Source: Polyangia bacterium (GTDB taxonomy: Bacteria; Myxococcota_A; Polyangia; Nannocystales; Nannocystaceae). Taken from it: a DNA stretch of 64,000 bases. Position 1 is the first letter of the stretch. Each line of letters begins with the position of its first letter. The stretch covers positions 62,001 to 126,000 of the forward strand of contig JAUIKS010000002.1 of the NCBI GenBank assembly GCA_030430565.1, given 5' to 3'. Below are positions 59,702 to 64,000 of the stretch, piece by piece. The notes beneath the pieces were generated by a model. It had not been told where the DNA came from. It saw only the letters and a program-made list of their open reading frames with translations, and did not search any database. The position numbers and the translations under genes are program-made.

Positions 59702-59760
59702 CGCGTCGCCCGTCCGCCCCGTCTGAGATCTCAGACGGGATCCGGCGCTCGGGCGACGCG
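59702..59760 (+). terminator. Large intercistronic stem-loop between gvpA and gvpN
   Basis: An outer stem CGCGTCGCCCG/CGGGCGACGCG (59702-59712 and 59750-59760) encloses a 22-nt perfect palindrome (59718-59739; arm CCCGTCTGAGA). No U-run follows, so it is either a partial terminator, an RNA-processing site or a 3' mRNA stabiliser. It would make gvpA mRNA more abundant than the distal genes. Confidence 0.75.
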
Positions 59761-59788
59761 AGCGTGAGCACGGGCCGCTGAGAGTCGT

Positions 59789-60763
59789 ATGTCTGCAGGA
59801 GCACATCGAACCTTGTCCGCCGTGAGCGATCAACGCGACGTCCTGCATATCGAGCCGAGCGAGAGCTTCGTCGTCACCGCGGAGGTCGAGTCGCTGACGC
59901 GGCGCGCCCTCACCTACGCGCGCGCCGGGCTGCCGCTGCACTTCGCCGGCCCGCCTGGCGTCGGCAAGACGCGGCTCGCGTTTCACGTCGCGGCGCTGCT
60001 CGGCTCACCCGTCGTGCTGCTGCACGGCGACCACGAGTTCGGGACCTCCGATCTGCTCGGCCGCAACGACGGCTACCGCCGCTCGAAGGTCGTCGACAAT
60101 TACATCCAGTCCGTCACCAAGGTCAGCGAGGAGCTGCGCGGCGGCTGGGTCGACAACCGGCTCACCGTCGCCTGCATCCACGGCTACACGCTGATCTACG
60201 ACGAGTTCAACCGCTCGCGCCCCGAGGCCAACAACCCGCTGCTGAGCGTGCTCGCCGAGGGCGTGCTCAGCCTGCCGCGGCAGCGCGGCAAGGACAGCGG
60301 CTACATCCGCGTGCACCCCAACTTCCGCGTGATCTTCACCTCGAACCCCGAGGAGTACGCGGGGGTCCACCGCGCCCAGGACGCGCTCCTCGACCGCGTG
60401 ATCACGCTGTTCCTCTCGCACTACGATCGCGAGACCGAGGTCGCGATCGCGGCGGCGCGGGCCGAGGTCTCGCCGGTGTTCGCGGAGCCGATCGTCGAGA
60501 TCATCCGGATCCTGCGCGGCCACTCGGAGAACGGCGCGCGCCCGACCATCCGGGCCGCGATCGCGATCGCCAGGGCGGTCTCCGCCGCCGGCGCCCGCGT
60601 GCGACTCGACGACGAAGTGTTTCGCTGGGCGTGCCGCGACATCCTGAGCCGTGACTACGCCCGCATCCAGCGGAACGGGCGGACCGTGCTGCCGACGATC
60701 ATCGATGAGGTCGTCGAGGAGGTCCTCCGCTCCCGACGGTACAGGAACCTCTCGAGGGCATGA
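59789..60763 (+). CDS. gvpN: Gas vesicle protein GvpN (AAA+ ATPase)
   Basis: A 324-residue MoxR-type AAA+ ATPase. Walker A GPPGVGKT lies at 54-61 and Walker B LIYDEF at 135-140. Family sequences LLHGDHEFGTSDLLG, NPLLSVLAEGVLSLP and FTSNPEEYAGVHRAQDALLDR match GvpN closely. GvpN is needed for enlarging vesicles to full diameter in characterised systems. The stop overlaps the next gene by 4 nt (ATGA). GTG 59822 is an alternative start. Confidence 0.96.
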   Translation: MSAGAHRTLSAVSDQRDVLHIEPSESFVVTAEVESLTRRALTYARAGLPLHFAGPPGVGKTRLAFHVAALLGSPVVLLHGDHEFGTSDLLGRNDGYRRSKVVDNYIQSVTKVSEELRGGWVDNRLTVACIHGYTLIYDEFNRSRPEANNPLLSVLAEGVLSLPRQRGKDSGYIRVHPNFRVIFTSNPEEYAGVHRAQDALLDRVITLFLSHYDRETEVAIAAARAEVSPVFAEPIVEIIRILRGHSENGARPTIRAAIAIARAVSAAGARVRLDDEVFRWACRDILSRDYARIQRNGRTVLPTIIDEVVEEVLRSRRYRNLSRA

Positions 60764-61749
60764 TCCGCCGGCTGCTGAACGGGGGGCGGGAGCTGCTCGC
60801 CAGCGTCGAGGCGCGGGGCTGCGGCGACGCGCGCCTCGAGTGCGAGGCGCTCTCCGATCGCGTCGTCGGGCAGGTCGTCGGCCACGCGGCGGAGCTCTCT
60901 AGCCGGCTGCTCGAGCTGCTCTCGCAGCATTCGAACGACGCGCCGCGGGAAGCCGCGCCGCAGCCTGAACCTGCGCCCCAGCCTGAGCCTGAGCCTGAGC
61001 CTGCGTCCCAGTCTGAGCCTGAACCTGAGCCTGAACCTGAGCCTGAACCTGAGCCCCAGCCTGAACCTGAGCCCCCGCGGGACGCCTGGTCCTCACAGCT
61101 CGACGCGCGCCTCTCGGAGATCTCCACGCGCCTCGGCGCGCTCTCCAGCCGCGTCCGCGATGTCTCAGAAGAGGTCGAGGGCCGACTCGCGCAGGTCTCC
61201 GAGCGCGTCGACGTCGTCTCGAGCCGCGTCAACGACGTCTCGAGCCGCGTCAACGACGTCTCGAGCGAGGTCCACGACTCGGCGAGCCGCGTCTCGAGTC
61301 GCGTCAACGACGTCACCAGTCAGGTCGGCGACGTCACCAGCCGCGTCTCGAGCCGCTTCTCCGACGCGGCGAGCCAGTTTCGCGACGCGGCGAGCCGCGT
61401 CTCGAGTGAGTTCGGCGGCTTCGCGTCGCGCGGCGACCGTCCGCCCGAGGACGACGCGCGCGCGCGACCGCGCTGGCGCGACGACTGGTGGCCGGGGGTC
61501 GCGACCAACCGCGACGGCGCGCCCGCGCCCGAGCCGACGCCGCGGCCGTCCGGGCTCGCCGGCGCGTGGCGGCGCGCGCGGAGCTACGCGTCACGGCTGC
61601 CGCTGGCGGAGCTCCGCTCGCCGGGCCGCGCGATCACGCGCGCCCGCGCCCGCGCGCACGACGTGATCGAGTCGCGGGTGGCGAGTTCGCTCGCGAGCGC
61701 GTTCGATTTCGCGGGCCTCAGCCTGCGCGTCAAACGGAGCCGCCGATAG
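60760..61749 (+). CDS. GvpC-like repeat protein in gvp operon
   Basis: A 329-residue protein coupled to gvpN by an ATGA overlap. Residues 1-60 form a helical domain (LLNGGRELLASVEARG), residues 66-107 a Pro-Glu repeat linker (PEPEPEPEP), and about 112-222 a long amphipathic heptad region in which units such as SSRVNDV, SSRVNDV, SSEVHDS, SSRVNDV, TSQVGDV recur. The remainder is basic. The repeated amphipathic helix is reminiscent of GvpC, which coats and stiffens the vesicle surface, although there is no sequence match to known GvpC 33-residue repeats. Its operon position supports a surface or assembly role. I infer a GvpC-type function but cannot prove it. Confidence 0.75.
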   Translation: MIRRLLNGGRELLASVEARGCGDARLECEALSDRVVGQVVGHAAELSSRLLELLSQHSNDAPREAAPQPEPAPQPEPEPEPASQSEPEPEPEPEPEPEPQPEPEPPRDAWSSQLDARLSEISTRLGALSSRVRDVSEEVEGRLAQVSERVDVVSSRVNDVSSRVNDVSSEVHDSASRVSSRVNDVTSQVGDVTSRVSSRFSDAASQFRDAASRVSSEFGGFASRGDRPPEDDARARPRWRDDWWPGVATNRDGAPAPEPTPRPSGLAGAWRRARSYASRLPLAELRSPGRAITRARARAHDVIESRVASSLASAFDFAGLSLRVKRSRR

Positions 61750-61794
61750 CCGCGCCGCTCCGCTCGCGACGACCGCCTCGAGGCGCTGGAGCTT

Positions 61795-61806
61795 GCGTGT
61801 ACACGC
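61795..61806. promoter_or_regulatory. 12-nt palindrome upstream of third GvpF/L gene
   Basis: GCGTGTACACGC is a perfect palindrome in the 166-nt gap between the GvpC-like gene and the next GvpF/L gene. It may be an operator; no further evidence. Confidence 0.3.
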
Positions 61807-61915
61807 GCCGCCGCCCCGGCGCCCTTGGCCTGCTGCCGCGGATCCGCGATCATGGTCGCGTCGACGCGATCTCTCGCGCCCAGCGGGACGCGCGACGAAC
61901 TCGACAGGAACGGTG

Positions 61916-62686
61916 ATGACGGTCAGCAACACGAGTGAGGGGACGGCCGCCGGCTACTACATCTACGCGATCGCCGACGCGGCGGAGCTGCCCGCGGAGG
62001 CGCTCGACGCCGCCGGGCTCGAGGGGGCGCGCGTCGAGGTCCTGTCCTCCGGGGCATCTTCTGCCTGCGTCAGCGAGGTCCGCAAGCGCCGCCTCCGACC
62101 CGACCGCCGCAGTCTCTCGGCGCACATGGGCGTGATCCGCCGGCTCATGGAGCGCACGACGGTGCTGCCGGTCTCCTTCGGCGTCGTCGCCAAGTCGCGA
62201 GCCGACGTCCGCGAGCTGCTCGACCGCAACAGCGACTCCTTCGCGCTGCAGCTCGCGCGCGTCCGCGGCAAGGTCGAGATGGGCCTGCGGGTGCTGTGGG
62301 ATGTCCCCAACGTGTTCGAGTACTTCGTCAACACGCGCGCGGACCTCCGCGCGGCGCGGGACACCGTCGGCGACATCCGGGCCGCCAACCGCGACGACAT
62401 GATCGAGCTCGGGCGGTTCTTCGAACGCGTACTGGGCGAGGAGCGCGAGCGCTACGTCGAGCAGATCGGCGAGGTGCTCGCGGCCTACGACATCCCCCAC
62501 GCGCGCGGCAAGGTCCGCAACGAGCGGGATGTCATGAACCTCGCCTGCCTGGTCGCGCGCGACGGCCTCGAGGACTTCGACCGCGCCGTCGGCGAGGCCG
62601 CGTCGGGCTTCGACAACAACTTCACGTTTGACGTCAGCGGGCCGTGGGCGCCCGCGAGCTTCGTCGACGTCACGCTGGAGACCTAG
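61916..62686 (+). CDS. Third gas vesicle protein of the GvpF/GvpL family
   Basis: A 256-residue protein. ATG 61916 has an AGGA ribosome-binding site (61906-61909); the upstream frame looks non-coding. Family features are AGYYIYAIADAAEL, MERTTVLPVSFGVVAKS and DVSGPWAPASFVDV at the C-terminus. This copy is closest to typical bacterial GvpF. The ArsA-like ATPase gene begins 6 nt after the stop, so the two are in one transcript. With the two earlier copies the operon holds three members of this assembly-factor family. Confidence 0.93.
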   Translation: MTVSNTSEGTAAGYYIYAIADAAELPAEALDAAGLEGARVEVLSSGASSACVSEVRKRRLRPDRRSLSAHMGVIRRLMERTTVLPVSFGVVAKSRADVRELLDRNSDSFALQLARVRGKVEMGLRVLWDVPNVFEYFVNTRADLRAARDTVGDIRAANRDDMIELGRFFERVLGEERERYVEQIGEVLAAYDIPHARGKVRNERDVMNLACLVARDGLEDFDRAVGEAASGFDNNFTFDVSGPWAPASFVDVTLET

Positions 62687-62692
62687 CCCCCC

Positions 62693-64000
62693 GTGGCGCT
62701 GCCGCCCGCGCTCCAGCGCCCGGAGCTGCGGCTGCTGCTGTTCGGCGGGCGCGGCGGCGTCGGCAAGACCAGCGCGGCCGCGGCGACGGCGGTCGAGCTC
62801 GCGCTCGCGCGCCCCGAGCGACGCGTCCGCCTGGTCTCGGTCGACCCGGCGCACTCGCTGCGGGACTGCTTCGCGCCCGAGGGGGACGCGCCGCTGCGCT
62901 CGCTCGCCAACCTCGAGGTCGTCGAGCTCGACGCCGAGCGTGAGCTCGACGCCTTCCGCGAGCGACACGGCGACACGCTCGCAGAGATCGCGCGCCGCGG
63001 CACCTTCTTCGACGAGGCCGACATCCGCAGCTTCCTCGAGCTCTCGGTCCCCGGCCTCGACGAGCTCATCGCGCTGCTGCGAATCGCCGAGATGACCGAG
63101 GAGCCAGGTGAGCACATCACCGTCGTCGACACCGCGCCGGCCGGGCACACGCTGCGCCTGCTCGCGCTGCCCGCGGCGCTGCGCGCCTGGCTCGAGGCGC
63201 TGGACGCGATGCTCGCCAAGCACCGGTACCTGGAGGAGCTGTACCGCGGGCGTCACGAGGAGGACGCGCCGGACCGCTTCATCGAGACCTTCGCGCGCCG
63301 CCGCGACCACCTGGTCGCGACCCTCGGCTCGCCGCGCGCTCACTTCGTCCTGGTCGCGCTCGCCGAGCCGCTGTGCCTGCGCGAGACCTTGGAGCTGCGG
63401 ACGCGGCTCGAGGCGCTGGGCGTCAACGTCGGCCTGCACCTGCTCAACCGCGTCGTGCCCGTGAGCCGCTGCCCGACCTGCGCGGCCGCCCGCGCGTCGC
63501 AGCGCGCCGCGCTGGACGAGACGCCGGCGCTGCTCGCCGACCGTGACGCCTGGGCGCTGCCGCTGCTGCCGGGCGAGGTCCTCGGCGAGTCCGCGCTGCG
63601 CGGGCTCTGGGGCCACGCGTGGCCGCTCGTCGCCAGCCTGGCTCAGCCCGCTCCGAACCCCGCTCCGAACCCCGCTCCGAACCCGCCCGCCGTGCTCGGG
63701 CGCGCCGCGTCGATCGCCGGCGCGATCGAGCTCGTGATCGTCGCGGGCAAGGGCGGCGTCGGGAAGACCACCGTCGCCTGCGCGCTCGCGCTGCGGGCGG
63801 CCGCGACGCGCCCCGTCACGCTGATCTCGACCGACCCCGCGCCCTCGCTCGCGACCTGTCTCGAGGTCCCGGTCGACGCGGATCCGCGCGAGCGCGCCCC
63901 CGGCCTGCGGGCGTGCACGGTCGACGCGGCCGCGCGCTGGCGCGCGTGGCGAGCGGAGTATCAAGACGAGCTGCAGACCGCGCTCACGCGCCGCAGCGCC
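62693..64000 (+). CDS. Tandem ArsA/Get3-like ATPase (3'-truncated by window)
   Basis: The frame is open to the end of the window (436 residues seen; start GTG 62693). The first half has the deviant P-loop FGGRGGVGKTSAAA (18-26), LVSVDPAHSLRD (switch-like), VVDTAPAGHTLRLL and a CPTC motif (Cys260, Cys263) followed by R...Q, the zinc-binding CxxC of the Get3/ArsA family. After a hinge of PAPN repeats (nt 63648-63688) a second ATPase half begins with VAGKGGVGKTT (about 351-360) and STDPAPSL. Get3-type ATPases carry hydrophobic membrane proteins, so a role in handling the very hydrophobic GvpA is an attractive inference. Its adjacency to gvpF supports it. An arsenite pump is the alternative, but no arsB is near. 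Confidence 0.88.
   Translation, partial: MALPPALQRPELRLLLFGGRGGVGKTSAAAATAVELALARPERRVRLVSVDPAHSLRDCFAPEGDAPLRSLANLEVVELDAERELDAFRERHGDTLAEIARRGTFFDEADIRSFLELSVPGLDELIALLRIAEMTEEPGEHITVVDTAPAGHTLRLLALPAALRAWLEALDAMLAKHRYLEELYRGRHEEDAPDRFIETFARRRDHLVATLGSPRAHFVLVALAEPLCLRETLELRTRLEALGVNVGLHLLNRVVPVSRCPTCAAARASQRAALDETPALLADRDAWALPLLPGEVLGESALRGLWGHAWPLVASLAQPAPNPAPNPAPNPPAVLGRAASIAGAIELVIVAGKGGVGKTTVACALALRAAATRPVTLISTDPAPSLATCLEVPVDADPRERAPGLRACTVDAAARWRAWRAEYQDELQTALTRRSA

Noticed and set aside
61850..63964. A 704-residue minus-strand frame over GvpF and the ArsA-like gene
   Set aside because: Arg/Ala-rich product without domains, opposite genes with clear families.

Overview
The window is high-GC bacterial chromosome. 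Several features point to a myxobacterium, most likely of the Nannocystineae type; this is inferred from gene content, not from a marker gene. They are PEGA-domain Ser/Thr protein kinases, an FHA-GAF sigma54 activator, many large secreted lipoproteins with Cys-rich EC..D.DC..G..C repeats or Thr/Asp-rich linkers, a PAS histidine kinase paired with a helix-turn-helix receiver protein, and a DEAD-box helicase with a huge charged tail. All genes look chromosomal. No insertion sequence, CRISPR array, prophage or rRNA is visible.

Layout. 1-6.1 kb: end of a membrane protein gene, an FHA-GAF-sigma54 activator and two coupled envelope lipoproteins. 6.4-11.8 kb: small membrane protein, 1324-aa DECD-box RNA helicase and M14 carboxypeptidase. 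11.8-21.2 kb: two Ser/Thr kinases, histidine ammonia-lyase, a GT-C membrane glycosyltransferase coupled to a ketopantoate-reductase-like protein, and a sucrase/ferredoxin-like protein. 21.2-21.9 kb: a purine-rich non-coding island with clustered inverted repeats between convergent genes. 21.9-30.4 kb: a pseudo-M1-peptidase/beta-barrel fusion, a 25-repeat Cys-rich lipoprotein, an OmpA-family protein and an FHA protein. 30.7-39.4 kb (minus strand): two coupled beta-propeller-like lipoproteins, recO, mgtE and a RodZ-like protein. 40.2-43.3 kb: DHH phosphoesterase, CxxxCC protein, and tRNA-fMet, tRNA-Lys and tRNA-Glu with strong terminators. 43.3-48.5 kb: lipoprotein paralogue pairs, a PnbB-like cupin and a NUDIX hydrolase. 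48.7-54.9 kb: two-component pair, Cys-rich lipoprotein and NlpC/P60-like protein.

54.9-64 kb is the most interesting part: a gas-vesicle locus. On the plus strand it holds two GvpF/L genes, gvpA, an intercistronic hairpin, gvpN, a GvpC-like heptad-repeat protein, a third GvpF/L gene and a tandem ArsA/Get3-like ATPase that runs off the end. Divergent to this, on the minus strand, lie a heptad-repeat hydrophobic protein (VGGVAxT repeats) and a 496-aa protein whose C-terminal 66 residues are an almost perfect second GvpA (48 of 60 residues identical to the neighbouring GvpA). That domain is fused to an N-terminal region containing YegP/DUF1508-like units. The fusion, the two repeat proteins and the Get3-like ATPase together suggest an unusual way of building or decorating a gas vesicle or GvpA-based shell. 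Other essential gvp genes (G, K, J/M/S types) are not in the window and may lie beyond its right edge.

Many genes overlap their neighbour by ATGA or TGATG, so translational coupling is widespread. Start codons were often moved downstream of the longest possible frame to fit signal peptides, domain edges or such overlaps.
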